From IMG/VR virus record IMGVR_UViG_3300020430_000068, positions 1 to 29,689 of that record: 29,689 nt of DNA; one strand, given 5' to 3'. The notes beneath the pieces were generated by a model. It was not told the origin of the DNA and made no database searches. It saw only the letters and a list, made by a program, of their open reading frames with translations. Shown here in pieces: positions 8,578 through 16,582 of this stretch. How positions within the stretch are numbered: the first letter of the stretch is position 1; every line of letters begins with the position of its first letter. Made by a program: the position numbers and the translations under genes. The stretch is from a virus.

Positions 8578-9077
8578 TTTCTTTTCACTGCGTAATCTAT
8601 CGCAAATCTTTTCTTATCTGTCAATACATCTTGAGCACAATGTACTTTATTCGAATCAAATATGACGAAACTTGTAGGCTTCAGAGTGTGTAATTTATTA
8701 TCGTGTATAAACCCACCACCCATTGTTTCACTATTCCAATCACTATTTAACAATCCTAAAATCTTGACTGTGTCTTTATCCCAAGTATCTGTGTGTGGGT
8801 CATCTACACCTCTACCCTTAACTGATATACCACAGAACTTTACCTCTGGTTCAAAGTATTTGTATCCACCAGCATCAAAGATTTGTAATAACAAACCCAT
8901 AGCCATACCAGCAAGAGATGTATTCTGATTATCTGGAACTAAGTTTATCTTTGCAAACCTTTGTTCAAAAGGTTTACCTTCTGGATATCTAAAATTCCAT
9001 TGGTCACTTCTCTGCGACAGTAACATCATAGAATCTAGATATGATTTAGAACAACAATTATTTAATGTAATGAGCAT
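8574..9077 (-). CDS. 2OG-Fe(II) oxygenase (prolyl-4-hydroxylase-like)
   Basis: The 167-aa protein shows the double-stranded beta-helix triad: HTD at 95-97 (in DDPHTDTW), the distal His at 146 (NKVHCAQD), and Arg157 (KKRFAIDYAV), which would bind the 2-oxoglutarate carboxylate. GGGF at 120-123 lies in the expected connecting strand. Such enzymes hydroxylate proteins or nucleic-acid bases using oxygen and 2-oxoglutarate. The substrate is unknown. It overlaps the next oxygenase gene by 20 bases, so the two are probably co-translated, and it lies between uvsX and gene 41. It is not close to the 180-aa neighbour in sequence, so this is not an obvious recent duplication. Confidence 0.8.
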   Translation of the reverse strand: MLITLNNCCSKSYLDSMMLLSQRSDQWNFRYPEGKPFEQRFAKINLVPDNQNTSLAGMAMGLLLQIFDAGGYKYFEPEVKFCGISVKGRGVDDPHTDTWDKDTVKILGLLNSDWNSETMGGGFIHDNKLHTLKPTSFVIFDSNKVHCAQDVLTDKKRFAIDYAVKRK

Positions 9078-9600
9078 AACTACCTACAATATATTTATTT
9101 TTTTCCACACATTTTTCACCAGAATGTAAATACAACCAGTTTGGTGGAAATATTAAAAGTGAACCCTTCGAACAAGAAGACTTCACATTGTGATTAGTGA
9201 ATATGGTACTACCTTCTTTGTTGTCTGTCAAGTATAAAAAGAACGCAAGAAATCTTGTGCAGTTCTGTTTTGTATTTACATCAACATGTGGTGGGAAGTT
9301 TTGACCATCAGGTAAATATCTTTTCATTCTAAATGGTTCTAACCCAAAACTACTAGGCCATTGATTATTATCAATCTTACAATCTTTTCTATACTTCTTT
9401 ACATACTTTGTAAAAACATCAGTAAGATATGTATTCTCATCTCCCCACATACCACTCTTACCTAGATTGATTTGTGTAAAGAATGGTTTATCTTCAGGCC
9501 ATTGTTCGTGTGCGATATAATCGTTCTCAAACTTCAATACACACATATCACTAAATTCATCTGTTACTGCGTTATCGTAACATCTTATATAATTATCCAT
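9058..9600 (-). CDS. 2OG-Fe(II) oxygenase, P4H-like, with Lys in place of the usual Arg
   Basis: The 180-aa product has FPPHVDVN (HVD at 105-107) as the iron site and LYLHSGE, with His159, as the distal ligand. [11 protein letters not shown] puts Lys169 where the co-substrate-binding Arg or Lys is expected. [10 protein letters not shown] (117-126) and [13 protein letters not shown] (147-159) are the usual prolyl-hydroxylase-like strands. The start overlaps the end of uvsX by 8 bases and has no strong ribosome-binding site, so coupling to uvsX translation is likely. The substrate is unknown. Oxygenases of this kind are frequent in marine T4-like phages. Confidence 0.82.
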   Translation of the reverse strand: MDNYIRCYDNAVTDEFSDMCVLKFENDYIAHEQWPEDKPFFTQINLGKSGMWGDENTYLTDVFTKYVKKYRKDCKIDNNQWPSSFGLEPFRMKRYLPDGQNFPPHVDVNTKQNCTRFLAFFLYLTDNKEGSTIFTNHNVKSSCSKGSLLIFPPNWLYLHSGEKCVEKNKYIVGSYAHYIK

Positions 9601-10606
9601 ATTTAAATTCTTTACCTACTGATTCTTCTATCTTATCCATGATATCTTTTGTAAAGTATTTTTCTGGGTCATTCATAATAGACTTACCATATTGTTTAGA
9701 ACCGTCTGGTAATTCATATCTTGTTGATACCTTTTTGAATATGTTATACTTCTCTGCAATATCTAACAATCCATAGTATTTGTCAAGTCCTTTATCATAA
9801 GTTAATCTTACATCTACCATTTTATTTTCTATAGTCAATCTTGATTTATGATTTTTACAATGCACGATATTACCGATTACCTCTGCACCGTCTTTTTCTT
9901 TTTTCTTAGATAGATAAACAATAGATGAAGCTGCATATTTCAATCCAGAACCACCACCCATTTCTTTCTGTGGAAACATAGAACCAACAACATCATAGGT
10001 GTGATTTGTTACGACCATAGGAACTTTTGCCTTACCTAGTTTTAAAGTCAACACTCTAAATGCAGCCTTCAATACTTGAGCTCTTGTCATATCTCTTGTT
10101 TCTTTACCGTCTGCTGTGTCTTCTACTTCTTTTGTTGTGGATAACATACCAAGAGAATCTAAACATAGAAACAATGGTTTTCTAATGTTTACATCATCTT
10201 GTAAATATCTATCTAATACTTTCAGTGATTGTGTTCTAAACTCTTGCACTGTTGTGACAGGAACGATAACCATTCTATCTGGGTCAATACCTCTATCAAT
10301 CACCATTTGTTTTGTGATTGCACTTTCACTTTCAAAATAGATTACACCACTCTTTGGATTTGCATCTAGAAAGTTTTTTACTATACCCATTAAAAAGAAT
10401 GTCTTACCTGTTGCACTCTCACCAGCAAGTGCAGTGATTTTGTTTGCTGGTAATCCACCATGTATTGAACCTGACAGTAACGCATTGAATACATACGAAC
10501 CTGTGTCAATAAAATTATCTACATCACCAGCCTCTACTCCGTCTGCAACTAGACTTGCATACTCATTTCCAGTTGTCTTAATTATATCTTTCAAAAAATC
10601 GTTCAT
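9593..10606 (-). CDS. uvsX: UvsX recombinase, RecA family
   Basis: UvsX forms filaments on single-stranded DNA and drives strand exchange for recombination-dependent replication. The frame opens at 10633, but the ATG at 10606 follows AAGAGGAG with 5-6 bases spacing and overlaps the upstream stop only slightly, so I take the 337-aa form starting [10 protein letters not shown]. Walker A is GESATGKT at 62-69, the catalytic glutamate region is YFESESA at 90-96, and Walker B is PLFLCLDS at 144-151. The DNA-binding loop region has [20 protein letters not shown]. It lies downstream of a RecB-like nuclease gene and upstream of an oxygenase gene. UvsY is not seen here. Confidence 0.95.
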   Translation of the reverse strand: MNDFLKDIIKTTGNEYASLVADGVEAGDVDNFIDTGSYVFNALLSGSIHGGLPANKITALAGESATGKTFFLMGIVKNFLDANPKSGVIYFESESAITKQMVIDRGIDPDRMVIVPVTTVQEFRTQSLKVLDRYLQDDVNIRKPLFLCLDSLGMLSTTKEVEDTADGKETRDMTRAQVLKAAFRVLTLKLGKAKVPMVVTNHTYDVVGSMFPQKEMGGGSGLKYAASSIVYLSKKKEKDGAEVIGNIVHCKNHKSRLTIENKMVDVRLTYDKGLDKYYGLLDIAEKYNIFKKVSTRYELPDGSKQYGKSIMNDPEKYFTKDIMDKIEESVGKEFKYG

Positions 10607-10607
10607 T

Positions 10608-11300
10608 CTAACTCCTCTTGTTCCAATTATCAAGTGCGTCTTTAAGTTGTTTTGTATATTCCCATTTATCCTTTATGAACTCTTGCACCGTACCGTCTTG
10701 TGTTACAACCAGTATAACAAGTTTATCTACCTTTTGTCCAGTTCTTTCGTAAAACATTTCTGCGTACGCACATGCCTGTATGTAATAGTTTTCATTCCAC
10801 GCATCATCTCTCTCTTTAGATGATGTTTTAAAATCGATTACAGATAACTCACCTTTATATTCTGCGATACAATCTACTTGACCAGCAACCTTTAATCTAT
10901 CACTATACAGATTTGTTTCTAAACACTTTATATTATTAATATGACCCAGTGTATTTCTCATCTGTGAAAATAAACACCATGCAAGAAAGTTCTTTGATTT
11001 GTGTTTTTCAAACTCATCAGGCCATGCAAGGTGTTGATTGTTTAAAAAATCCTCACACATCTTATGAACAGCAGTCCCTCTTTGTGCAGCTGTTCTCGCA
11101 ATATAGTTTGCAACATCATGTCCAACTCTATCTCTCCATTCATGCAAACTCTTTTTATTTCTTATTGATAATACTGTGGTGATTGAAGGATAGAATTTTC
11201 CCTCTGGTGTTTCATATGCACGACCACCATCTGGTAGTGCATTGTTCTTTTGTTTTATCTTTGGTAATTCTACTGTTTGATGTTCAAACTGCATTTTCAT
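10608..11300 (-). CDS. RecB-type PD-(D/E)xK exonuclease
   Basis: The 230-aa protein carries the RecB-nuclease motif set: GTAVHKM with His79, [11 protein letters not shown] with Asp143, [10 protein letters not shown] with Asp156 and Lys158, and QACAYAEMF with Gln175 and Tyr179 (the QxxxY motif). The expected role is metal-dependent degradation or end-trimming of DNA in recombination or repair, and its position next to uvsX supports that. The start follows GGAG and overlaps the DUF4385 gene by 17 bases. T4 uses gp46/47 for end resection. Those are not in this window, so whether this enzyme replaces or supplements them cannot be told. Confidence 0.85.
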   Translation of the reverse strand: MKMQFEHQTVELPKIKQKNNALPDGGRAYETPEGKFYPSITTVLSIRNKKSLHEWRDRVGHDVANYIARTAAQRGTAVHKMCEDFLNNQHLAWPDEFEKHKSKNFLAWCLFSQMRNTLGHINNIKCLETNLYSDRLKVAGQVDCIAEYKGELSVIDFKTSSKERDDAWNENYYIQACAYAEMFYERTGQKVDKLVILVVTQDGTVQEFIKDKWEYTKQLKDALDNWNKRS

Positions 11301-11754
11301 CTTCTCTCCACTTTTTTCTCATCATCTGATATGTTTCATCATACGCAGCTAAGTCTCTCATATTTTTAAATATAGTTGCAGACAAAGCCTTTGCACAAGT
11401 CAACGCATCACTTTCTTGTGGTTTAATTGTTCCATCTTGATTATATTTTTTACCGTCTTTATGATTCGCATATCTTCTTGCACGAGTAAAACCCATTTCT
11501 AAAAATTTACGACACATATCCATACCAATAAAATCACCTTTTCTTTTGTAACCTTCAAACATCTCGTATATTTTTCTTGCACTGGTTCTTGCAACAAATG
11601 GATTTTTAAATCTCCAGTGTTTACAAATTGTATCAGTATATGGTCTTACTAATAGAACACCTTGTTCTCCACGACCTATACGATAGAGTTTTCTATTCTC
11701 TGGTTTTTTAAAATTTAGTTTCTTATAATCAAGTTTATAATCAAATTCTTTCAT
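11284..11754 (-). CDS. DUF4385 family protein
   Basis: The 156-aa sequence has the family's hallmark strings: FDYKLDYKKLNFKKP (4-18), LYRIGRGEQGVLLVRPYTD (23-41), HWRFKNP, then a helical KIYEMFEGYKRKGDFIGMDM and FTRARRYANHKDGKKY. These match DUF4385 as I remember it from cyanophages and some bacteria. No function is established to my knowledge. The conserved basic and aromatic residues suggest nucleic-acid or nucleotide contact (inference). A promoter-like TTGACA/TATTAT pair lies just upstream, inside the end of the SHMT gene, and would place the RNA start within one base of this ATG. Confidence 0.8.
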   Translation of the reverse strand: MKEFDYKLDYKKLNFKKPENRKLYRIGRGEQGVLLVRPYTDTICKHWRFKNPFVARTSARKIYEMFEGYKRKGDFIGMDMCRKFLEMGFTRARRYANHKDGKKYNQDGTIKPQESDALTCAKALSATIFKNMRDLAAYDETYQMMRKKWREDENAV

Positions 11755-11756
11755 AG

Positions 11757-12896
11757 TTATAATAATACACTAATTATTTTTTTTGTCAAGTCTCGAAACC
11801 AATCACAACCATGTCCTCTGGTTGTCTCTGCAGCTGTACCTATGCGAATACCAGATGTTTCTACAAAACTTCTTGGGTCATTTGGTATTCCATTTTTGTT
11901 TACAGTGATTCCATTTTCTTCTAGTAAGTCTGCAGCCTGTCTTCCAGAATACTTCTTATCACTTAAATCTACTAACATCATGTGACAATCTGTACCACCA
12001 GTTAATACATTGAAACCATTCTCTATAAACACTTCACTCATAACCTTTGCGTTTTCTTTTACTTGTTTTATATATTGTATAAAATCAGAAGTATTTGCTT
12101 CTTTGAATGCTTGTGCTTTAGCTGCAATTATATTCATCAATGGGCCACCCTGAGTGCCTGGAAATATTGCAGAGTTTATTCTCTTGGTATATTCGTCATT
12201 GTTCCAAAGTATAATACCACCTCTTGGGCCTCTAAGTGTTTTATGTGTCGTTGATGTAACTACATCTGCGTATTGCACTGGACTTCTATAACCACCACCA
12301 GCAATCATACCAGAATAATGTGCCATATCACACAATAGTATTGCACCTACTTCGTCTGCAATCAACTTAAACTTATCCCATTCTATTTGTCTTGAGTACG
12401 CACTTGCACCAGCAATAATCATTTTAGGTTTTAGTTTTCTTGCTTGACTTTCAATCATATCATAGTCTAACCACCCCTCATCATTTACTCCATAAGAATG
12501 TGCGTCATATATTTTACCAGATATGTTTGGTTTAGAACCATGACTTAAATGACCACCAGATGCTAAATCCATTCCAAGAATAGTATCGCCTGGTTTAAGA
12601 AATGCTTGATATACAGCTGTGTTCGCATTTGCACCACAATGTGGTTGGACATTTGCATTACTACAATAATATAATTTTTTTAATTCATCAATCGCAAGTT
12701 GTTCCATTTTGTCCATATACTCACAACCATTGTAATATCTTTTTCTTGGATAACCCTCTGCATATTTGTTTGTGAATACAGAACCACATAAACGCATTAC
12801 ATCATCTGATGCAAAGTTTTCACTTGCGATAAGTTCTACTGTAGTATTTTGTCTTTTGACTTCTTGAAGTAATATGTCTTTGACTTGTTTGTCCAT
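11757..12896 (-). CDS. glyA: Serine hydroxymethyltransferase (PLP-dependent)
   Basis: This enzyme converts serine plus tetrahydrofolate to glycine and methylene-tetrahydrofolate, the one-carbon donor for thymidylate and hydroxymethyl-pyrimidine synthesis. Seen: ELIASENFAS (21-30), the NKYAEGYPRKRYYNGCEYMD block (43-62), ASGGHLSHG (112-120), CDMAHYSGMIAGG with Asp190 and His193 that hold PLP, and TTHKTLRGPRGG with Lys219 as the Schiff-base lysine. At 379 aa it is about 40 residues shorter than E. coli GlyA (417). The loss is mainly at the C-terminus and in small internal trims, with the active site intact. Its start overlaps the lysozyme stop by one base. The gene was probably taken from a cellular host. 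Confidence 0.95.
   Translation of the reverse strand: MDKQVKDILLQEVKRQNTTVELIASENFASDDVMRLCGSVFTNKYAEGYPRKRYYNGCEYMDKMEQLAIDELKKLYYCSNANVQPHCGANANTAVYQAFLKPGDTILGMDLASGGHLSHGSKPNISGKIYDAHSYGVNDEGWLDYDMIESQARKLKPKMIIAGASAYSRQIEWDKFKLIADEVGAILLCDMAHYSGMIAGGGYRSPVQYADVVTSTTHKTLRGPRGGIILWNNDEYTKRINSAIFPGTQGGPLMNIIAAKAQAFKEANTSDFIQYIKQVKENAKVMSEVFIENGFNVLTGGTDCHMMLVDLSDKKYSGRQAADLLEENGITVNKNGIPNDPRSFVETSGIRIGTAAETTRGHGCDWFRDLTKKIISVLL
11762..11789 (-). promoter_or_regulatory. Candidate sigma70-type promoter inside the end of the SHMT gene
   Basis: The minus strand has TTGACA (11789-11784), a 16-base spacer and TATTAT (11767-11762), one base off consensus. The predicted RNA start would fall at about 11755, one base before the ATG of the DUF4385 gene. 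Because it lies in coding sequence and an A-rich tract, chance is a real alternative, but the TTGACAAA core is shared with the intergenic promoters further upstream. Confidence 0.4.
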
Positions 12897-13342
12897 TACG
12901 ACTCAATATTTCTCATTCTTTCAACTAATCTATTTGCTCTATTTGTAACTTGTTTATACCAACGACTGTCAACCATTTCATCTGCAGCTTTATTCCAATC
13001 TCTTGCATCAACACCTCTTTTCATTCCTTTAAATTTACTCAATCTAGTGTAACCCATATTGAACATCATATTTGCAACAATCTGTTGTACTTCCTCTGGT
13101 AGTTCATCAAAGTCTTTATATAATAAAGTGCAATCTCTTAATACTGATTCCACATCTTTGTCGAAGCATTCTCTGACTCTTTCTTCGGATACCCTTGTCC
13201 CAACATCTTCTCTATATTCTTTATCGTCTGGTACAACCAGATGGCCAATACCAAAAGTAGGATAACCAAGATGGTCGAGGTAAATTTCATATTTGACTCC
13301 TTCGTCTATTTCTAATTGTTTTCTAAGTTTATCTAAATCCAT
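12896..13342 (-). CDS. e: T4-type endolysin (GH24 lysozyme)
   Basis: This muramidase cuts peptidoglycan at the end of infection. The N-terminus aligns to T4 lysozyme with a three-residue shift: LEIDEGVKYEIYLDHLGYPT gives catalytic Glu14, Asp23 and Thr29 (T4: 11, 20, 26), followed by FGIGHLV. VANMMFNMGYTRLSKFKGM and WNKAADEMVDSRWYKQ match the C-terminal lobe, and RANRLVERMR is near the end. Length 148 aa against 164 in T4. There is no signal peptide or anchor, so a holin would be needed. It sits between phoH and the SHMT gene with one-base overlaps on both sides. Confidence 0.95.
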   Translation of the reverse strand: MDLDKLRKQLEIDEGVKYEIYLDHLGYPTFGIGHLVVPDDKEYREDVGTRVSEERVRECFDKDVESVLRDCTLLYKDFDELPEEVQQIVANMMFNMGYTRLSKFKGMKRGVDARDWNKAADEMVDSRWYKQVTNRANRLVERMRNIES

Positions 13343-14049
13343 TAGTCCATTCCTATTCCAAGTTTTGTTTTCTGAATAAGATAATCTCTAACAAATCCAG
13401 AACGAACAATATCACCGATATTAAATTCAGTGCAGTTAAAATCTTTCATCTCTTCTAATATTCTTAAAAAGTCATGCAGTCCATTTTTATCACCAGTCTT
13501 TATTAAATCAGTCTGGAAAAAATCACCACAGAAAACTATTTTAGAATCTTGACCTACTCTTGTTGTGATTGTATCTAACTCGTGAAAGTTTAAGTTTTGA
13601 CACTCATCAACTATAATGATTGTATTATCAAATGTTAAACCTCTTAAGAATGATGTTGATAGAAAATACAAACTACCTTGTGACTTTAATCTATCATACA
13701 ACATTTTGAATGCTTGTTCATTTGGTTGTTCAAACATAAACTGTACCATATTCTGATATGGTACTTGATACAGTGCAGCCTTATCTTCCTCATCGCCTGG
13801 CAAGAAACCTATCTCTCTTGTAGGTATTAGTGAACGAACCAACACGACCTTTTCATATTTTGTTTGTAAATTTAATACATCTTGCATTGCAAGGTATAAA
13901 GATACAAATGTTTTACCTGTTCCAGCACAACCAAACAAAAACTGATTCTGACCTTTCTTCCAAGTTTCAAAAACTGTTTTTTGACTTTCGGTTATCGGTT
14001 TTATTTTGAGTAAATTACTTGAACTAATTTCTTTATTTTTCTTTGCCAT
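13342..14049 (-). CDS. phoH: PhoH-like P-loop ATPase
   Basis: The 235-aa protein has a Walker A motif GCAGTGKT at 40-47 (FLFGCAGTGKTFVSLYLA), the RSLIPTREIGFLPGD segment (about 73-87) that marks PhoH, Walker B IIIVDECQN with DEC, and IVFCGDFFQTD as the sensor strand. PhoH proteins are predicted RNA or nucleic-acid helicase-like ATPases. The gene is common in marine phages, and its link to phosphate stress in phages remains unproven. The ribosome site AAGGA lies seven bases before the ATG. The unusually long leader (14050-14154) has a late-promoter-like box and a strong hairpin, so this gene may be independently controlled. Confidence 0.93.
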   Translation of the reverse strand: MAKKNKEISSSNLLKIKPITESQKTVFETWKKGQNQFLFGCAGTGKTFVSLYLAMQDVLNLQTKYEKVVLVRSLIPTREIGFLPGDEEDKAALYQVPYQNMVQFMFEQPNEQAFKMLYDRLKSQGSLYFLSTSFLRGLTFDNTIIIVDECQNLNFHELDTITTRVGQDSKIVFCGDFFQTDLIKTGDKNGLHDFLRILEEMKDFNCTEFNIGDIVRSGFVRDYLIQKTKLGIGMD

Positions 14050-14072
14050 TATCTAATCCTTATAATATAACT

Positions 14073-14108
14073 GTGGTAGAGGTTAGACTTGAACATTCCC
14101 CCTACCAC
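14073..14108 (-). promoter_or_regulatory. RNA hairpin in the phoH leader
   Basis: On the minus strand GUGGUAGGG pairs with CUCUACCAC (nine pairs, one of them G-U) around an 18-base loop. A weaker hairpin with one mismatch lies just before it (14112-14127). There is no U-tract after the stem, so it is not a simple terminator. It lies between the late-promoter-like box and the phoH ribosome site, so it may affect transcript stability, processing or translation of phoH. Confidence 0.5.
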
Positions 14109-14146
14109 TATGTTGTGTAAACGCAACAATTTGACGATACACATTA

Positions 14147-14154
14147 TATTTATA
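14147..14154 (-). promoter_or_regulatory. T4-type late promoter box before phoH
   Basis: The minus strand reads TATAAATA, an exact match to the T4 late promoter. It begins right after the stop of the 117-aa gene and lies about 100 bases before phoH. Phage T4 reads this box with its own sigma factor gp55. An exact intergenic match ahead of phoH, lysozyme and SHMT suggests these genes are transcribed late. Confidence 0.55.
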
Positions 14155-14508
14155 TCAGTATAAACCTGTGTCTTTATTCTTCTTAAATTTCTTACTTAAA
14201 TTTTGTCCACCATCTTTTACCAGACCATGTTTTCTTGCAATCGTTTCAGCTCTAACCTTTGCATTACTCTTATTATTTCCATACCTATCTGCAAGAGCAC
14301 TGTTAGGGTGTTTGTCTGCAATCTTTGAAAACACTTCTTTCATACCACCATCTGTTTTTGCAGTCACATGGTCACCTACAATAGCTGGTGCAGTTACACC
14401 TTTTACCCAATGTGGTTTTTCCTTGAGTAATTCTTGTAGTCTATCCCAAGAACAAAACACATCAAAAGTTTTTTTCTTCTTTGTATCAGTAATAATGTAG
14501 GTAGGCAT
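14155..14508 (-). CDS. Conserved marine-phage protein, unknown function
   Basis: The 117-aa product starts MPTYIITDTKKKKTFDVF, which resembles the first strands of FmdB-type zinc ribbons but lacks the cysteine pairs. It then has HWVKGVTAPAIVGDH (33-47), DGGMKEVFSKIADKHPNSA and LADRYGNNKSNAKVR, ending in a basic tail. I remember this GG..HPNSxLADRY pattern from cyanophage hypothetical proteins. No function is known to me. Its start meets the upstream coiled-coil gene's stop (shared base at 14508). Confidence 0.7.
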   Translation of the reverse strand: MPTYIITDTKKKKTFDVFCSWDRLQELLKEKPHWVKGVTAPAIVGDHVTAKTDGGMKEVFSKIADKHPNSALADRYGNNKSNAKVRAETIARKHGLVKDGGQNLSKKFKKNKDTGLY

Positions 14509-14756
14509 TAATGTCCTCTGATACTTCTCAACTCAACTTTATCTTCTTTTAAAGATTCAATCTCGTTCTTTAATTCTTCTACTTGTTCTGTAAGTTCTTT
14601 GATTCTTTTAAGTGCATCATAATAACTTTTTGTTAACTGTTTCATATCTTCTTTCATAATTTCTAGTTCACCTACTGTTAAAGTTGCTGTCATATTTTTT
14701 TTCTGTTCTGGTGTTGTTCTAACTGCATCACGCCACGCTTCGTCCATCATTCCCAT
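14508..14756 (-). CDS. Small coiled-coil protein, unknown function
   Basis: An 82-aa acidic protein. Residues about 27-75 (MTATLTVGELEIMKEDMKQ at 22-40, then IKELTEQVEELKNEIESLKED) form a clear heptad coiled coil, so it probably dimerises. AAGGA lies seven bases before the chosen ATG at 14756. A second ATG two codons in is possible. It overlaps the upstream gene's end by 29 bases. I do not recognise a family. Confidence 0.65.
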   Translation of the reverse strand: MGMMDEAWRDAVRTTPEQKKNMTATLTVGELEIMKEDMKQLTKSYYDALKRIKELTEQVEELKNEIESLKEDKVELRSIRGH

Positions 14757-15303
14757 TTTTTAATCCTTCAACATACCAACTTGGTATTTGTCTTTTCTTC
14801 CAAGTTGCAAATCTCTTTTTCTCGTTTATATAGTAAGACTTGTAACCTTGTATTGGATTATTCTGAACCTTACAATAATCTGGCATACACTGAGGCATCT
14901 CAGTCATACTACCATTAATTGTAATCTTCTTGGGTCTGTTTGTCAAGTATTTTAATCTATCTAATGTTGCATGTTTTTTACCATATCGATATTCAAACTC
15001 ATAACATAAACTTATCCATAACTCTAAAAGATAATCATAGTTTTCTGCACATTGTCTAGTCCAGATTGTTGATGGGTGATTTAACATAATACCTAACATT
15101 AATCCAACTTCTCTTTCATCAGGTAACAGCCATCTTTTTATCTTCCTACCATTTTTTGTTTTATCATAATATTCTGCACCATCAAGAGCTCTGTGTGCTG
15201 TAGATAATAATTGACAATATTCGATTGTCATTTTACACACATGTTTATCACAATGTTCTTGAGCTGCAATTCTAGGGTCTTCATTTAAATAAAATATATT
15301 CAT
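14728..15303 (-). CDS. Conserved phage protein (MNIFYLxxDP family), unknown function
   Basis: The 191-aa protein begins MNIFYLNEDPRIAAQEHCDK and continues HVCKMTIEYCQLLSTAHRAL, a strongly conserved start that I know from many marine phages. Later it has HPSTIWTRQCAENYDYLLEL (76-95), EYRYGKKHATLDRL, CMPDYCKVQNNPIQGYKSYY and RFATWKKRQIPSWY. The conserved His, Cys, Lys and Glu residues of the first 40 positions look like an active or metal site (inference). Some databases attach pyrimidine-dimer glycosylase names to such proteins, but I see no resemblance to T4 DenV. The start forms an ATGA overlap with the 59-aa gene upstream. Confidence 0.75.
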   Translation of the reverse strand: MNIFYLNEDPRIAAQEHCDKHVCKMTIEYCQLLSTAHRALDGAEYYDKTKNGRKIKRWLLPDEREVGLMLGIMLNHPSTIWTRQCAENYDYLLELWISLCYEFEYRYGKKHATLDRLKYLTNRPKKITINGSMTEMPQCMPDYCKVQNNPIQGYKSYYINEKKRFATWKKRQIPSWYVEGLKNGNDGRSVA

Positions 15304-15479
15304 TTTTTTATCTCCGTATCTTTTGGTGCAACATACAAAGTATGATACGCATCAATATCATTTAAACATTTACAACATAACCCATAGCCTGTTGAATTAA
15401 TTTTAACAACATGACCATTCTCACACTTACCTTCTTTACCATTCCATTCTTTCAATACCAATGTGACTCCTATACTCAT
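15300..15479 (-). CDS. 59-aa zinc-ribbon-like protein
   Basis: A short frame from ATG 15479 to TGA 15300 exactly fills the gap between the wall-hydrolase gene and the 191-aa gene, with ATGA overlaps at both ends. That makes it very likely real. The product is MSIGVTLVLKEWNGKEGKCE and onward. Cys19 and His23 (KCENGH) plus Cys35, Cys36 and Cys38 (LCCKC) could bind one zinc. Function unknown. It may be a small RNA- or protein-binding factor. Confidence 0.7.
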   Translation of the reverse strand: MSIGVTLVLKEWNGKEGKCENGHVVKINSTGYGLCCKCLNDIDAYHTLYVAPKDTEIKK

Positions 15480-16006
15480 TCTTCTATTTCCTCTTTCATT
15501 GTATAAAAAATATGGTCACCTATTTCAGTAGTAATCTTTTTATGATAAGACCAATCTGGTTTCACATAATCTGCATGATACCATAATGCACCGTCTGTAA
15601 TATCTAATAAACTTAGTTCACCTTTGACAATCAATAGTGCAAACTTAAACATCTCGTCATATTGTTTTATGTTTTTAGGTTTATCTGGTTTACCGTCACA
15701 ATACCAACTAAACTGACATCTATGTCTGACAGGGTGATATTCTCCATTCTTTCTCCAACTCTCTCTATGGGGGCCTTGTCTAACTACCTCACATATATTA
15801 CTTGGATACATTTTACTTTTTACTCTATTTAAAACTACATTTGACACTGCAATAATACCAGCAGTCCCTTGATTACGAGCTTCAAAGTACATATTATCTG
15901 CAAGACATTTTGCTTGACCTATCTCTTCTAACTGTTCATTGTAGTTTGATTTGTTGTCTATCGGTGTCATTATTAACATTCCACCTATTATACTTTCAAT
16001 TATCAT
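15476..16006 (-). CDS. SleB-like cell-wall hydrolase (Hydrolase_2 family)
   Basis: The core QAKCLADNMYFEARNQGTAG and ISNVVLNRV-like segment (AVSNVVLNRVKSKMYPS), with a later CQFSWYCDGKPDKP, match SleB/CwlJ-type hydrolases that cut peptidoglycan. Glu42 in YFEARNQG is the expected catalytic acid. The frame can be read from a TTG at 16021, but ATG 16006 follows GAGGTGG and gives 176 aa starting MIIESIIGGMLIMTP. That short hydrophobic start might be a weak export signal. With the GH24 lysozyme this makes two wall-degrading enzymes in the window. The role could be in lysis or in entry. Confidence 0.82.
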   Translation of the reverse strand: MIIESIIGGMLIMTPIDNKSNYNEQLEEIGQAKCLADNMYFEARNQGTAGIIAVSNVVLNRVKSKMYPSNICEVVRQGPHRESWRKNGEYHPVRHRCQFSWYCDGKPDKPKNIKQYDEMFKFALLIVKGELSLLDITDGALWYHADYVKPDWSYHKKITTEIGDHIFYTMKEEIEE

Positions 16007-16355
16007 TTTTCCACCTCTCAAATAAAATTTCTTGTTTTGCGTATGCTTCTTTTTCTCTATCCACTATGGGACTTTTATCTTTTCTATAATCTTGTTTCAC
16101 ATGTACCATTTCATGCATAATCGCAGTTACAAAATCATCATAACATAAATTTTTATTTATTTCAATAAAATGTTGACGGTTATCCTCACCAGACCATTGA
16201 TAGCCATCAACTCCACCATCTAATTCATTTAGTAAATCAATCGTGATATCTAGAGTACGAACTCTGGGTAACAACTCACTCATACACCATTTTACTATTT
16301 GTTCAGTAAAAATTTTTTGGTTTTTGTCACCACCGTTGATTTCTATGTAGTTCAT
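15996..16355 (-). CDS. Putative zinc metallopeptidase (HExxH)
   Basis: The 119-aa protein has IMHEMVHVKQDYR with His81, Glu82 and His85, a classical zincin helix, and REKEAYAKQ at 100-108 with a Glu (101 or 103) placed as the third ligand. The first half has a beta-rich DITIDLLNELDGGVDGYQW. It is short for a peptidase and resembles SprT- or WLM-like minimal zincins of phages. The substrate is unknown. It overlaps the upstream 70-aa gene by ATGA and the wall hydrolase gene by 11 bases, so they are co-translated. Confidence 0.7.
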   Translation of the reverse strand: MNYIEINGGDKNQKIFTEQIVKWCMSELLPRVRTLDITIDLLNELDGGVDGYQWSGEDNRQHFIEINKNLCYDDFVTAIMHEMVHVKQDYRKDKSPIVDREKEAYAKQEILFERWKNDN

Positions 16356-16564
16356 AGAAGTTGACTGAGTGCATGTTCATTTTCACACCTATTCCATAAG
16401 TCTTCACCAGCAACACCTAGTTCAGCTGCAATCTCGTTAAACTTATCTTGTAAATCATCAAGGTCATCATTCAACTGACCAGCCATTGTTGCTTGATATC
16501 TGTTATAGATATCCCAAGCCTCACTCATCATTTTGTTTGTATCTTTTGTATTAAATATATGCAT
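16352..16564 (-). CDS. Small acidic helical protein, unknown function
   Basis: A 70-aa product (MHIFNTKDTNKMMSEAWDIY and onward) with an acidic helical middle (LNDDLDDLQDKFNEIAAELG). The ribosome site AGAGAGG lies five bases before the ATG at 16564, in the same arrangement as several neighbouring genes. It overlaps the HExxH gene by four bases. I do not recognise a family. Confidence 0.65.
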   Translation of the reverse strand: MHIFNTKDTNKMMSEAWDIYNRYQATMAGQLNDDLDDLQDKFNEIAAELGVAGEDLWNRCENEHALSQLL

Positions 16565-16582
16565 AAAACCTCTCTATTTAAA

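Noticed and set aside
14073-14108. tRNA-like 3' end (GTTCAAGTC followed by CTACCAC) in the phoH leader
   Set aside because: The T-arm bases do not pair, and no D-arm or anticodon arm fits between the stem halves; it is a plain hairpin.
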